Shown here: positions 40,371 to 49,504 of the stretch, piece after piece
Layout of the letters: every line of letters begins with the position of its first letter
Numbering within the stretch: the first letter of the stretch is position 1
Made by a program: the position numbers and the translations under genes
The notes under the pieces: model-generated
Databases searched by the model: none
Told to the model about the DNA's origin: nothing
What the model saw: only the letters and a program-made list of their open reading frames with translations
Assembly: GCF_001984575.1 (NCBI RefSeq)
Contig: NZ_LZNS01000001.1
Location: 1,290,717 to 1,354,716, forward strand
Direction of reading: 5' to 3'
Length of the DNA: 64,000 nt
Origin: Streptomyces sp. MP131-18
Lineage (GTDB): Bacteria; Actinomycetota; Actinomycetes; Streptomycetales; Streptomycetaceae

Positions 40371-41403
40371 TGCGACGCGTGAGTACAGCGAAGTGGCCCA
40401 GTGGTACCGGGACCCGGTCAGCTGCCTGCAGTCGACACTGGCCACGGTACTGATCCACGCGGGTGAGGACCCGCTGGCCGCCCTCGGCCGGGCATGGGAG
40501 TTCCGGTATCTGCCGGGAGATGTGCGGCCGGAGGAGTTCTACTGGCCGTGCCGCGTTCCGGGTGACCTCGCCCGCAGCGTACTGCCGCACGTGAAGGTGA
40601 CGTCCCGATGGCAGGCACTGCACGAGTCCGATCCCCTCTCACCCTGGCAGGAAGCGCTGGAACGGGGTGAGCTGCCGATCATCGTCGTCGACAACTACCA
40701 CCTGCCGTTCCGGCCCGCGTATCACGATGTCCACGCCGCCCACCTGCTCGTGCTCCGGGCCGTGGACCGCGACTCCGGCACGGTCCACGTCTCCGACGCC
40801 ATGCCGCCCGCATTCCAGGGCGCCCTCGCCGTCGAGGACCTGCTGCGCGCGTGCGACTCGCCATGTCCACCCGACCACCAGGACAGATTCTTCAGCGGCC
40901 AACCGGTCGGCGGGCGCTGGCTCCAGGTCCGGGTGGACGCGCCGAGCCCACCGCTGACCCGGCAGCGGCTGCGCGAGGTGCTGGCGGAGAACCTGCGTGG
41001 GTTCACCCAGGACGGGACCACCCCGACCGCCCACTGGTCCGGCCTGGACGGTCTGCGTCGCTACCGGGACTTGCTCGCCCGCGCCGTTCGTGCCGGGGCC
41101 GCCCCGACGCTCGGAGAGGTCTACACACACGGCTGGAGCCAGCAGAGCCAGGCCGCCCTGCACGGGGAACTTCTGCGGCGGTGCGGTTCCGCATGGCAGC
41201 TGTCCCGGCTGTCAGAGGCCGGTCGGCGCGTGGAGCAGGTGGCGCACAGCTGGACGGCGGTACGGGTGTCCGCGGCTCACTGGAGCGCCTCGCCCCTCGG
41301 GCCGGGGAAGTCGCCCGAGCGGCTGCTGTACCACTTCGACCGGCTCAGCAGGTGCTACGAGGTCGCCCTGACGGCCGTCGGCGAAGCGATGCGGGAGCTG
41401 TGA
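40360..41403 (+). CDS. BtrH-like papain-fold acyltransferase candidate
   Basis: A 347-residue protein whose first about 200 residues resemble the BtrH N-terminal family: a catalytic Cys in [18 protein letters not shown] (about residue 21), [27 protein letters not shown] with the His, and [15 protein letters not shown] with the Asp, the order expected for a papain-like triad. BtrH moves the gamma-glutamyl-AHBA side chain from a carrier protein onto an aminoglycoside in butirosin synthesis. An analogous transfer from the cluster's amino-group carrier or another thioester to an amine would fit. The helical C-terminus is unfamiliar. GTG start at 40360 overlapping the upstream gene. Confidence 0.7.
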   Translation: MPADATREYSEVAQWYRDPVSCLQSTLATVLIHAGEDPLAALGRAWEFRYLPGDVRPEEFYWPCRVPGDLARSVLPHVKVTSRWQALHESDPLSPWQEALERGELPIIVVDNYHLPFRPAYHDVHAAHLLVLRAVDRDSGTVHVSDAMPPAFQGALAVEDLLRACDSPCPPDHQDRFFSGQPVGGRWLQVRVDAPSPPLTRQRLREVLAENLRGFTQDGTTPTAHWSGLDGLRRYRDLLARAVRAGAAPTLGEVYTHGWSQQSQAALHGELLRRCGSAWQLSRLSEAGRRVEQVAHSWTAVRVSAAHWSASPLGPGKSPERLLYHFDRLSRCYEVALTAVGEAMREL

Positions 41404-41455
41404 TGACACGATCCGCGTCGCCCGACGTTCCGAGCATTCGCCCAGGGAGGGTGTA

Positions 41456-42784
41456 GTGGGAACCACACGATGCCCGGCGGGCACGGCCGTGCGCAAACGC
41501 GCCGAGCTCGCTGCGTTCGGCGGAACGCCGGCCGTGCCCGAGGACGCACGCGACCTCCCCTGGCCGGTGATCACCGAGGAGGACCGGGCGACGCTGCTGG
41601 CGGTCCTGGACGGCGGTCCGCTGGTGTCCAACGCCGACGGACCGACCGCGGTGAGCGAACTGGAGGACCGCTGGGCCGAGTTCTGCGGCGTCCCGCACTG
41701 CGTCGCCACCGCCAACGGCACGACCGCGCTGGCCACCGCCCTGTACGCACTGGGCGTCGGGCCGGGAGACGAGGTGATCGTGCCGGCGCTCAGTTTCATC
41801 GCCACCGGACTGGCGCCGCTGCACCTGTCGGCGGTGCCGGTCTTCGCGGACGTCGACCCGGTCACCATGACCCTCGACCCCCGGTCGGCCGCGGAACTGA
41901 TCACCGAGCGCACGGCCGCGATCATCCCCGTCCATCTGCACGGGCACCCGGCCGACATGGACACCGTGGGCGAGCTGGCGGAACGGCACGGTCTCGCCGT
42001 CATCGAGGACGCGGCGCAGGCACACGGCGCGACGTGGCGCGGCCGTCCCGTCGGCTCGCTCGGCGACTGTGCGGCCTTCAGCCTGCAGGTCACGAAAAAC
42101 CTGCCCACCTGCGGGGAGGGCGGACTGCTCACCACCTCGGACCCGGAGGTGGGCGAACGCGCCACCCTGGCCCGTCAGTTCGGCGAGGAGATGGTTTCCG
42201 GCCGGGAGCGCGACTACGAGAGCCGCATCCTGGGCTGGAACTACAAGATGAATCCGCTCCAGGCCGCGTTCGCACTGTCCCAGCTGGACAGGTTCGCCGC
42301 GTACGAGGCCGCTCGGCAGCGCAACATCCCCCCGTTCCTGGCCAGGATCGCCGAGCTGCCGGGGATCACCGTGCCCACGGTCCACCCCCGTGCCACCCAC
42401 GCGTGGCACATCCTGCGCTTCCGGTTCGATCCGGTGGCGGCCGGCCTGGACGGTGTGAGTCCCGCGGGCTTCCGGCGTGCCCTCCACCGGCTGCTGCGCG
42501 CCGAAGGCGTGCCGGTGTCCCGGTACCAGGTGATGCCGCTGCCCGAACAGAAGGTCTTCACGGACCGGTTCGGCACCAGGCGCGGCCGCCCATGGCCCGG
42601 CGGGCCACCACCCCCGCGGGCATCCCATCCGGTGGCCACCGGCATCGTCGAGGACTCGCTCACCCTCCAGCGCAGACATCTGCATCCCTCCGCCGGTGAG
42701 CTGCTGCGGCAATACGCCGCCGCGTTCGAAAAGATCTGGCACCGGCTCCCGACCGTCGCGTCGATGGCAAGGGCGGCGGTATGA
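41456..42784 (+). CDS. DegT/DnrJ/EryC1 family PLP aminotransferase
   Basis: A 442-residue sugar-aminotransferase-fold enzyme. Lys214 in [16 protein letters not shown] is the PLP lysine (the family usually has Ser-x-x-K). Other family segments are [33 protein letters not shown] and [11 protein letters not shown]. In an amino-group carrier pathway this could aminate the ketone made by the transketolase, or it could act on a free sugar. GTG 41456 shares a base with the stop of a 17-codon upstream frame and has CAGGGAGGG ahead. It overlaps the next gene by 4 nt, starting a chain of eight coupled genes. Confidence 0.9.
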   Translation: MGTTRCPAGTAVRKRAELAAFGGTPAVPEDARDLPWPVITEEDRATLLAVLDGGPLVSNADGPTAVSELEDRWAEFCGVPHCVATANGTTALATALYALGVGPGDEVIVPALSFIATGLAPLHLSAVPVFADVDPVTMTLDPRSAAELITERTAAIIPVHLHGHPADMDTVGELAERHGLAVIEDAAQAHGATWRGRPVGSLGDCAAFSLQVTKNLPTCGEGGLLTTSDPEVGERATLARQFGEEMVSGRERDYESRILGWNYKMNPLQAAFALSQLDRFAAYEAARQRNIPPFLARIAELPGITVPTVHPRATHAWHILRFRFDPVAAGLDGVSPAGFRRALHRLLRAEGVPVSRYQVMPLPEQKVFTDRFGTRRGRPWPGGPPPPRASHPVATGIVEDSLTLQRRHLHPSAGELLRQYAAAFEKIWHRLPTVASMARAAV

Positions 42785-43677
42785 CGTCGACGGCGAGGCC
42801 GGAAGCAGGGGAGGCGGCCGAGCGTCCGCCGGAGCCCGCCGTCGTCGGCCAGGCGGACCTGGAAGCGCTGGCACACCGCATCCGCCATCACATCGTGGAC
42901 ATGTGCGGCGCGCCGGAGGGCGGGCACCTGGGCGGGTCCATGTCGGCGGCGGACATCCTCGCGGTCCTGTACTTCTCCGTGCTGCGCGTCGATCCGGCGC
43001 GCCCACGCCATCAGGATCGGGACATCTTCCTGCTGAGCAAGGGGCACGCGGCCATCGCGCTCTACGCCACGCTGGCCGAGCGCGGCTTCCTGCCCGTGGC
43101 GGAGCTGGGCGGCTTCGGGAACCGCCCAGGACGGCTGATGGGACACCCGGTGACCGCAGTGCCCGGTGTCGACATGCCGACCGGCTCGCTCGGACACGGC
43201 TTGTCGCTCGGTATCGGCTTCGCGATGGCCGCTCGCTGGGCGGCGAGCCGACGCCGCACCTTCGTTCTCCTGGGCGACGGCGAGTTGCAGGAAGGCTCGT
43301 GCTGGGAAGCGGTGATGGCCGGTGCGGGACACGGAGTCGACAACCTGGTGGCCATCGTGGACCGCAACGGGCTTCAGCTCGCGAGCGGGACCGAACAGGT
43401 CTGCCCGGTCGAACCGCTGGCCGGGCGCTGGCGCGGCTTCGGCTGGGAGGTGCGGGAGGTGGACGGGCACGACCACGCGGCCCTGTCGGACGCGCTGGCC
43501 GGCACGCCCTGGGTGCCGGGCAGCCCCAGCGTCGTCATCGCTCATACGGTGAAGGGCCGTGGGCTGCCGTTCCTCGCGGGGAAGCCCGCAGGCCACTACG
43601 TCACGCTCTCCGCGGAGAACCGCGAGCGCGCCCACCGCATACTCGACATCGGTGCGCGGCGCGGAGGACGGGCATGA
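42781..43677 (+). CDS. Transketolase, N-terminal (thiamine diphosphate-binding) subunit
   Basis: A 298-residue half-transketolase. The ThDP/Mg motif begins [33 protein letters not shown] at about residue 163, [19 protein letters not shown] is the active-site His region, and [11 protein letters not shown] also fits. It needs the C-terminal subunit encoded next. In the vazabitide-type pathway a split transketolase adds a two-carbon ketol unit to a carrier-bound glutamate semialdehyde. ATG overlaps the aminotransferase stop and the next ATG overlaps its own stop. Confidence 0.93.
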   Translation: MTSTARPEAGEAAERPPEPAVVGQADLEALAHRIRHHIVDMCGAPEGGHLGGSMSAADILAVLYFSVLRVDPARPRHQDRDIFLLSKGHAAIALYATLAERGFLPVAELGGFGNRPGRLMGHPVTAVPGVDMPTGSLGHGLSLGIGFAMAARWAASRRRTFVLLGDGELQEGSCWEAVMAGAGHGVDNLVAIVDRNGLQLASGTEQVCPVEPLAGRWRGFGWEVREVDGHDHAALSDALAGTPWVPGSPSVVIAHTVKGRGLPFLAGKPAGHYVTLSAENRERAHRILDIGARRGGRA

Positions 43678-44633
43678 ACGGGCCGGTCGCCACCCGCACC
43701 GCCTACCGCGACCATCTGATCCGGCTGATGCGGACCGATCCCCAGGTGGTCTGCGTGGACACCGACACCGGCCTCTTCGCGGGTGCGGATTTCGGTCCTG
43801 CCGCCGAGCGGTACCTGAATCTGGGCATCGCCGAGCAGAACGCCATGGGAGTTGCCGCTGGACTGGCGGCCTCGGGATGGCGGCCGTACGTCAACACGAT
43901 GGCCGCCTTCGCCGCCAGCCGGGCCGTTGAAGCGGTGAAGATCGACATCGCGTACAACGCGTTGCCCGTGTGCATCGTGGCCACCCACGGAGGCGTGGCT
44001 GCCGGTCACCTGGGCCCGACCCATCACGCACTGGAGGATCTGGCCGTGATGCGGGCCCTGCCCAATATGACGGTTCTGATACCCGGCGACGCCGCGGCCT
44101 GCGTCAGCCTGCTGGAGCAGGTACGGGACCGCTCGGGCCCCGCCTATGTCCGCCTCGGCCGGAAAGCCACCCGGGCGCTTCCCCGCACCGGCGGCGCGCC
44201 GGCCGTGGGCGAGCTCCAGGACATGCGCGACGGAGACGACGTGGTCATCGTGGCCACCGGCCCACTGCCCACCTTGCGCTCGCTGGCCGCCGCGGACGTG
44301 CTCCGCCGCCGCGAGAACACCCACGCAGCGGTGGTGCAGGCGCACACGCTCAAACCGTTCGACCCCGCCGCGCTCCTCGGCAGGGTCTGCTCCGCGCGAC
44401 TGGTCGTCACGGTGGAGGAGCACTGGCGCACCGGCGGCCTGGGCTCCACGGTCGCCGAGGTGCTGGCCGACGCATGCGGACCGCCCCTGGTCCGGCTCGG
44501 TTTCCCGGACCGCTTCGCGCAAAGTCCCGCGACCCAGGAGCAGTTGCTCGACGCGGCGGAGCTCACGGCGACGGGGATCGCCGAACGCATCCGGCGCGCA
44601 CTGCGGGCCGGCAGGCGGAGGACGGCGGTATGA
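43674..44633 (+). CDS. Transketolase, C-terminal subunit
   Basis: A 319-residue protein containing the pyrimidine-binding half (NLGIAEQNAMGVAAGLAASGWRPYVNTMAAFAA, with the cofactor-activating Glu) and the C-terminal transketolase domain (VVIVATGPLPTLRSL, VVTVEEHWRTGGLGSTVAE). It completes the enzyme with the previous gene, overlapping by ATGA. Splitting into two subunits is typical for secondary-metabolism transketolases of this group rather than the pentose-phosphate enzyme. Confidence 0.93.
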   Translation: MNGPVATRTAYRDHLIRLMRTDPQVVCVDTDTGLFAGADFGPAAERYLNLGIAEQNAMGVAAGLAASGWRPYVNTMAAFAASRAVEAVKIDIAYNALPVCIVATHGGVAAGHLGPTHHALEDLAVMRALPNMTVLIPGDAAACVSLLEQVRDRSGPAYVRLGRKATRALPRTGGAPAVGELQDMRDGDDVVIVATGPLPTLRSLAAADVLRRRENTHAAVVQAHTLKPFDPAALLGRVCSARLVVTVEEHWRTGGLGSTVAEVLADACGPPLVRLGFPDRFAQSPATQEQLLDAAELTATGIAERIRRALRAGRRRTAV

Positions 44634-45493
44634 GCACGCCAGTGGCCGAGAAGGCGGTCGCCGTACTCGCCTCGCGGGTGGGCGTCGAGGAGAAGCGCAT
44701 CCTCTCCGAGCTCAGGCGCCGCGGTGTCCCCTCCGAGCAGGTCGATGTCCGGAGGCTCTGGACCGATGCACGGACACCCGCCGGGCGGTGGCGACTGGCG
44801 ATCAACCGGGAGATCGGCTTCCACCGCTCGGTCCACACCGCCCGTTCGCTGCACGCCCAGGGAGTGCGGGTCTGCAACTCGGCCGAGGCCACCGAGGTGT
44901 GCGGGGACAAATGGCGCAGTGCCCTGGCCTTCGAACGGGCGGGCCTGCGGACGCCGCGGACCGTGCTCGCGTTGAGTCCGGACGCGGTGCTGGACGCGCT
45001 CGCCGCCGTCGGCTACCCGGCCGTGATCAAACCTCTGGTCGGATCGTGGGGCCGGATGGTCGCGTTCGTACCCGACCGGCGGACGGGACGGACCCTGCTG
45101 GAGTACATCGCCGCGCTGCCCCATCCCCAGTCCCGCATCGTGTGCGTCCAGGAGTACCTCGGCGGCGGGCGTGAACTGCGGGTGCTGGTGGCCGGCGGCG
45201 AGCCGGTGGCGGCGATGTGGCGACGCGGCGCCGACTGGCGCGGCAATGTCGCCCTGGGCGGTCGCGGGACGTACTGCGAACCGAGTGCCGAAGTGGCCGC
45301 GACCGCGGTCGCGGCGGCCGCCTGCGTCGGCGCCGGCATGGCGGGGGTGGACCTGATCGAGACGGACGACGGCTCCCTTCAGGTACTGGAGGTCAATCAC
45401 CGCGTCGAGTTCGCCGGGCTGCAGGCCGCGGCGGCGGACCGGGTCGATATCGCCGCACGCCTGGTGGACCACGTCCTGCGGCAGGTCCGATGA
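44630..45493 (+). CDS. lysX: LysX/RimK-type ATP-grasp ligase (AmCP-glutamate ligase)
   Basis: A 287-residue ATP-grasp enzyme. Signatures are RVCNSAEATEVCGDKWRSALAFERAGL, PAVIKPLVGSWGRMVAFV (nucleotide-binding Lys) and the Mg-binding VLEVNHRVEFAGLQ with E and N. In AmCP pathways it joins the alpha-amino group of glutamate (or aminoadipate) to the C-terminal Glu of the carrier. The motif GxNHRVEF, which is the usual ligand-specificity region of LysX/ArgX, has V-E-F here; substrate preference cannot be settled by eye. ATG overlaps the transketolase stop. Confidence 0.88.
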   Translation: MSTPVAEKAVAVLASRVGVEEKRILSELRRRGVPSEQVDVRRLWTDARTPAGRWRLAINREIGFHRSVHTARSLHAQGVRVCNSAEATEVCGDKWRSALAFERAGLRTPRTVLALSPDAVLDALAAVGYPAVIKPLVGSWGRMVAFVPDRRTGRTLLEYIAALPHPQSRIVCVQEYLGGGRELRVLVAGGEPVAAMWRRGADWRGNVALGGRGTYCEPSAEVAATAVAAAACVGAGMAGVDLIETDDGSLQVLEVNHRVEFAGLQAAAADRVDIAARLVDHVLRQVR

Positions 45494-46527
45494 GTATCCG
45501 GGTGGCCGTCGTCGGAGGCGCCGGATACATCGGCGGCGAACTGCTGCGCCTGCTGCTGCTCCACCCGCGGGTCGAGGTCGCCGCGGTCACCTCCTCGCGG
45601 CTGGCCGGCCGCCGGATCGACGGCAGCCATCCCAACCTGCGCGGTCTGACGGACCAGCGGTTTCTCGCCCCGGAGAACCTGAGCCGCTACGACGTGGCCT
45701 TCCTGGCCCTGCGGCACACCGAGACGATGGGCCGGCTCGCCCGCTGGAGCGGCCTGGCGGAACTGGTCATCGACCTGTCCGCCGACTTCCGGCTGCGCGA
45801 TCCGGCCGTCTTCCGGCGTTATTACGGCCTCCCCCACCGTGCGCCCGGCGCGTTGGACTCCTTCGTGTACGGGCTGCCCGAGCTGCACCGGGCCGAGCTG
45901 CGCGGTGCGGACCGCATCGCCGTACCGGGTTGCACCGCCGCGGCGGCCGTCCTGGCCCTGCATCCGCTGGCCGCCGGTGACCTGATCACGGGCCGGGTCG
46001 TGGTGGACGCACGCACCGGTTCGAGCGGCTCGGGCGCCGGAGCGGGCGGGCACAACCTCCATGCCGAACGCAGCGGCGCGATGCGGGTCTTCGCACCCGT
46101 GGGACATCGCCACGAGGCCGAGATCAGCCAGGAGACCGGGCGGGCCGTGACCATGACGGCGACCGGGTTCGAGGCGGTGCGCGGCGTGCAGGTCGTCTGC
46201 CATGTGACCCTGCGCGAGGGCGTGGACGAGTTGACGGTGCGCCGGGCCTACCGCCATCACTACCGGGACGAGAGGTTCGTGCGCGTGGTGGCCGCGAAAC
46301 GCGGCAATTACCGCCTCCCCGAGCCGAAGATCCTGTCCGGATCGAATCTGTGCGACGTCGGCTTCGCGACGGGCACCGGGCCCGGCCCGGCCAACGCGGC
46401 CATCGTCGTCGGAGCGCTGGACAACCTGATGAAGGGCGGCGCGGGCAACGCCGTGCAGTGCATGAACCTGCGCATGAACTGGCCGGAAGGGCTCGGGCTC
46501 ATGTTTCCCGGACTGCACCCGATCTGA
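45490..46527 (+). CDS. lysY: LysY/ArgC-type AmCP-gamma-glutamyl-phosphate reductase
   Basis: A 345-residue NADPH-dependent acyl-phosphate reductase. Rossmann start VVGGAGYIGGELLRLLLLHP, catalytic Cys148 in VPGCTAAAAVLAL, the His in APVGHRHEAEI and IDLSADFRLRD are all preserved. It reduces the carrier-bound gamma-phosphate made by the LysZ homologue to the semialdehyde, the acceptor for the transketolase. ATG overlaps the LysX stop by 4 nt. Confidence 0.92.
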   Translation: MSIRVAVVGGAGYIGGELLRLLLLHPRVEVAAVTSSRLAGRRIDGSHPNLRGLTDQRFLAPENLSRYDVAFLALRHTETMGRLARWSGLAELVIDLSADFRLRDPAVFRRYYGLPHRAPGALDSFVYGLPELHRAELRGADRIAVPGCTAAAAVLALHPLAAGDLITGRVVVDARTGSSGSGAGAGGHNLHAERSGAMRVFAPVGHRHEAEISQETGRAVTMTATGFEAVRGVQVVCHVTLREGVDELTVRRAYRHHYRDERFVRVVAAKRGNYRLPEPKILSGSNLCDVGFATGTGPGPANAAIVVGALDNLMKGGAGNAVQCMNLRMNWPEGLGLMFPGLHPI

Positions 46528-46537
46528 GGAGTTGGCG

Positions 46538-47377
46538 ATGACGGAGCTCACGGTGGTGAAGTGCGGGGGACACACGGCAGTCGAACCGGGGGCGGTGTGC
46601 CGCGATCTCGCCCGGCTGCGCTCGACGGGCCACCGGGTGGTGCTGGTCCACGGGGGCTCGGTGGACATCGACCGGTTCGCCGACCGGCTGGGAGTACCGC
46701 GGCGTCGGCTGCGCACCACGAACGGGACGGTGGTCCGGCACACCGACGAGGACATGCTGGAAGTGGTGCAGCTGGCCCTCGGCGGCGTGGTCAAGCCCAG
46801 GTTCGTCAGCGAGCTGGCGAAAGCGTCGGTACCGGCGGCGGGGCTGACCGGCATGGACGCGGGCCTGGTACTCGCCCGGCGCAAGTCCGCCACACGTACC
46901 GTCGTCGACGGCCGCGTCCTTGTCGTCCGGGACAACCACGCCGGGCTCATCGAGCGTGTGAACGCCCGTCTCCTGCGGCGGCTGCTCGCGTCGGACCTGG
47001 TGCCGGTGCTCTCCCCACCCGCGATCACCGAGGACGGCGCCGCCGTGAACGTCGACGCCGACCGCATGGCAGCCGCCGTCGCCTCGGCCCTGTCGGCAAC
47101 GAGCCTGATCATGCTGACGGCAGCGCGTGGCGTATACCGCGATCCGCACGACGAGGAATCCGTGCTGCCGGTGTGCCACGTGGACAACGGTGCGGTCGAC
47201 GCCGACGTCCAGGGTGGCATGGCGGTGAAGATCCACGCCGGGGAGCAGGCGCTGCGTGCGGGGGTGCCGCGGGTGGTGGTGGCGGACGGCCGGCTGGAAC
47301 GTCCGGTACGCGCGGCGATGGAGGGCAGGGGAACCACCCTGAAGATGGCGTCCGGCGATGTGCGGAGGCGCGGATGA
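46538..47377 (+). CDS. lysZ: LysZ/ArgB-type acylglutamate kinase
   Basis: A 279-residue amino-acid kinase. The phosphate-binding VVLVHGGSVDIDRFA segment and C-terminal PVLSPPAITEDGAAVNVDADRMAAAVA plus QGGMAVKIHAGEQAL match acetylglutamate kinases; GLTGMDAGLV is the substrate loop with the LysZ-like shape. It phosphorylates the gamma-carboxylate of carrier-bound glutamate. Separated by 10 nt from LysY with a TGAGGAG binding site, and overlapping the next gene by 4 nt. Confidence 0.9.
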   Translation: MTELTVVKCGGHTAVEPGAVCRDLARLRSTGHRVVLVHGGSVDIDRFADRLGVPRRRLRTTNGTVVRHTDEDMLEVVQLALGGVVKPRFVSELAKASVPAAGLTGMDAGLVLARRKSATRTVVDGRVLVVRDNHAGLIERVNARLLRRLLASDLVPVLSPPAITEDGAAVNVDADRMAAAVASALSATSLIMLTAARGVYRDPHDEESVLPVCHVDNGAVDADVQGGMAVKIHAGEQALRAGVPRVVVADGRLERPVRAAMEGRGTTLKMASGDVRRRG

Positions 47378-48471
47378 ACAGGCGTCCCGAGGTCTCCGCG
47401 CGCGAGGCGACGGAGCTGCTGCGCCGGCTCGTCGAGATTCCGTCGGAGTCCTGTCATGAGGCCGCGCTGGCACGTTATCTGGTGGGACGCCTGCGGCAAT
47501 GGGGCTTCACCGCCTCCTTGGACCCGGCCGGCAACGTGGTCGGCGAGCTCGACCGTGGGCCGGGGCCGACCGTCCTGTTACTGGCCCACATGGACACCGC
47601 CCCTGGCACGCCCCGGGTGAGATGTACCGACGGCCGCCTCTACGGGCGGGGCACGGTGGACGCGAAAGGACCGCTGGCGGCCATGGTGTGCGCCGCCGTC
47701 AACGCACATGCCTTCCGGGGACGGCTGTGCCTGGTCGCGGCGGTGGAGGAGGAGACCCCGGGCTCGCGTGGTGCCACCGAGCTCGTCCGTCGTGGACACC
47801 GTCCGGACGCGCTGATCATCGGCGAGCCGAGTGGCGTGGACACGGTGGTCCTGGGCTACAAGGGGCGACTCGACCTCCGCTACGACGTGCGCTGTCCCGC
47901 GGCACACCCGACCAGTCCTGAGCCGCGGGCGACGGAACTCGCGGTGCTCGCGTGGCGGTCGCTGCTGGACGTTCTCGGCCCCACCTCCCATTTCGCCTTC
48001 GACCGCCCCGGCGTCACACTCACCCGACTGAACGCGGATCTGACGACCGCCTCGGCACATCTCACCGTCCGGACACCGCCGGGCTTCGACGCCGACTCCT
48101 GTGCCGAGGCACTCCGACAGCGCGTCGGGCGGGGCGAGGTGAGTGTCGTCCATGCGGTGCCGGCGTGCCGGGTGCGGCGGACCGACCCCGTGGTCCGTGC
48201 GCTGACGCGCGCGATCCGTGCGCAGAATCTGCCGCCGCGGGCCAAGGTCAAGACAGCCACCTCGGACATGAACACGGTCTCTGAGCACTGGAAGGTTCCG
48301 ATGGCCACCTACGGTCCCGGGGACAGCCGGCTCGACCACACGGAAGACGAGCACATCGTGCTCTCGGAATACCACCGGTCGATATCGATACTCTCCGAAG
48401 CGCTCACCGCTCTTCCCGCCTCCCTCTCACCGGACAGAGCGTGGGCGGCGACAGACGGGCGGCTGTCATGA
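47374..48471 (+). CDS. lysK: LysK-type M20 zinc hydrolase (carrier release)
   Basis: A 365-residue peptidase M20 family protein. Metal and catalytic residues appear as LLAHMDTAPG (His, catalytic Asp), GRGTVDAKGPLAAM (bridging Asp), EEETPGS (catalytic Glu) and IIGEPSG (Glu). It should cleave the isopeptide bond joining the finished amino acid to the AmCP, the LysK role. Although its ligands look intact, the lid domain RATELAVLAWRSLLDVL is short. It is followed by the gene for the sulfotransferase-carrier fusion with a 4-nt overlap. Confidence 0.88.
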   Translation: MNRRPEVSAREATELLRRLVEIPSESCHEAALARYLVGRLRQWGFTASLDPAGNVVGELDRGPGPTVLLLAHMDTAPGTPRVRCTDGRLYGRGTVDAKGPLAAMVCAAVNAHAFRGRLCLVAAVEEETPGSRGATELVRRGHRPDALIIGEPSGVDTVVLGYKGRLDLRYDVRCPAAHPTSPEPRATELAVLAWRSLLDVLGPTSHFAFDRPGVTLTRLNADLTTASAHLTVRTPPGFDADSCAEALRQRVGRGEVSVVHAVPACRVRRTDPVVRALTRAIRAQNLPPRAKVKTATSDMNTVSEHWKVPMATYGPGDSRLDHTEDEHIVLSEYHRSISILSEALTALPASLSPDRAWAATDGRLS

Positions 48472-49433
48472 CACGGCCGCCTCGCATCCTGGCGCTGTGG
48501 AGCGCTCCGCGGTCACGATCCACCGCGTTTCTGCGCATGATGGTCAAGCGCGGCGACCACACCGTGCTGCACGAGCCGTTCTCACACCTGCTCGATTTCG
48601 GTCACGCCACGATCGGCGAGGGCGAGGCCCGCAGCGAGGAGGAGCTCATCGCCGCGATCCGCCGGCAGGCCACGAAGAACCCGGTGTTCTTCAAGGACAC
48701 CACCGACTTCCGCTACGAGGGGCTGCTGGCGGACACGGAATTCCTGCGCGAGGCCACCCATACATTCATCGTGCGGCACCCTGCACCGGTCATCGCCTCG
48801 CACTACGCCCTCAATCCGGATGTGGGCCGGGACGACATCGGCTTCGGCCGGCTGGCGGAAATCTATGACGCGGTGCACGCGGCCACTGGAACCGAACCGG
48901 TGGTGATCAGCTCCGAGGATCTGGTGGCGGACCCGGCGAACACGGTGCGGACGTACTGCGATGTGGTCGGACTGCGGTTCGTCCCGGCGGCCTTGTCCTG
49001 GGAGGCGGGCCTGCTGCCGCAGTGGCAAAGGACCAGCCGCTGGCACCAACAGACGAGCCGCACGACCGGTTTCGCCGATGTGGGGACGAACTACCCGGAC
49101 ACGGTGGACAACCACCCTCTCCTGAGCGATTTCCTTCAGTATCACCTGCCGTACTTTCACAAACTGTTTGAGCGTCGGCTGACACCGAGGACCGGAAAAT
49201 CCGTGCACGAACGAACGCAAGGCAGTGGAGAAATGACAACAGAGGTGACGGACCAGCCGGACAGCGCGAAGTCGGACTGCCCGATGTGCGAGAGCCCGAT
49301 CAGCTGCCAGGACACCGTACTGCTCAACGAGATCGTCGAATGCGGCGAATGCCGGAGCGAGCTTGAGGTGGTCAGCCTCGAACCGCTTCTGCTGGCCCTC
49401 GCTCCGGATGTCGAGGAGGACTGGGGAGAATAG
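48468..49433 (+). CDS. Sulfotransferase fused to a LysW-type amino-group carrier protein
   Basis: A 321-residue fusion. Residues 1-about 250 are a PAPS-dependent sulfotransferase: the 5'-phosphosulfate loop is LWSAPRSRSTAF near residue 10, and TFIVRHPAPVIASHYAL (about 105) is the 3'-phosphate-binding region. Residues about 256-321 are an AmCP: a zinc ribbon of two CxxC pairs (CPMC about residue 272, CGEC about 292), an acidic tail, and the terminal EDWGE whose last Glu is the known attachment site of LysW proteins. No stop separates the two parts. An ATG at 49233 with GTGGAG before it could also make free carrier. Such fusion is unexpected because the known carriers are separate small proteins. 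Confidence 0.85.
   Translation: MTRPPRILALWSAPRSRSTAFLRMMVKRGDHTVLHEPFSHLLDFGHATIGEGEARSEEELIAAIRRQATKNPVFFKDTTDFRYEGLLADTEFLREATHTFIVRHPAPVIASHYALNPDVGRDDIGFGRLAEIYDAVHAATGTEPVVISSEDLVADPANTVRTYCDVVGLRFVPAALSWEAGLLPQWQRTSRWHQQTSRTTGFADVGTNYPDTVDNHPLLSDFLQYHLPYFHKLFERRLTPRTGKSVHERTQGSGEMTTEVTDQPDSAKSDCPMCESPISCQDTVLLNEIVECGECRSELEVVSLEPLLLALAPDVEEDWGE
49222..49235 (+). promoter_or_regulatory. Possible internal start for free carrier protein
   Basis: GTGGAG followed by two bases and ATG at 49233, in frame with the fusion. The spacing is short, but AAGG at 49219-49222 is 10 nt away. Starting here would yield a 66-residue AmCP, close to the normal LysW size. Confidence 0.45.
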
Positions 49434-49504
49434 AAGGTTTCTCGGAACGAAGGCCCGACCGGCACACCGCCCTGGCACGACAGCAGCAATCAAAAGGAGA
49501 AGCA

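Noticed and set aside
41403..41456. A 17-codon frame before the aminotransferase gene, possibly a leader peptide
   Set aside because: It overlaps the stop of the BtrH-like gene and the next start by one base, but has no attenuator-type codon run or hairpin; too little support.
44630..48471. Primary lysine or arginine biosynthesis
   Set aside because: Transketolase, sulfotransferase and carbamoyltransferase genes plus cluster regulators do not belong to primary pathways, and the carrier is fused to a sulfotransferase.
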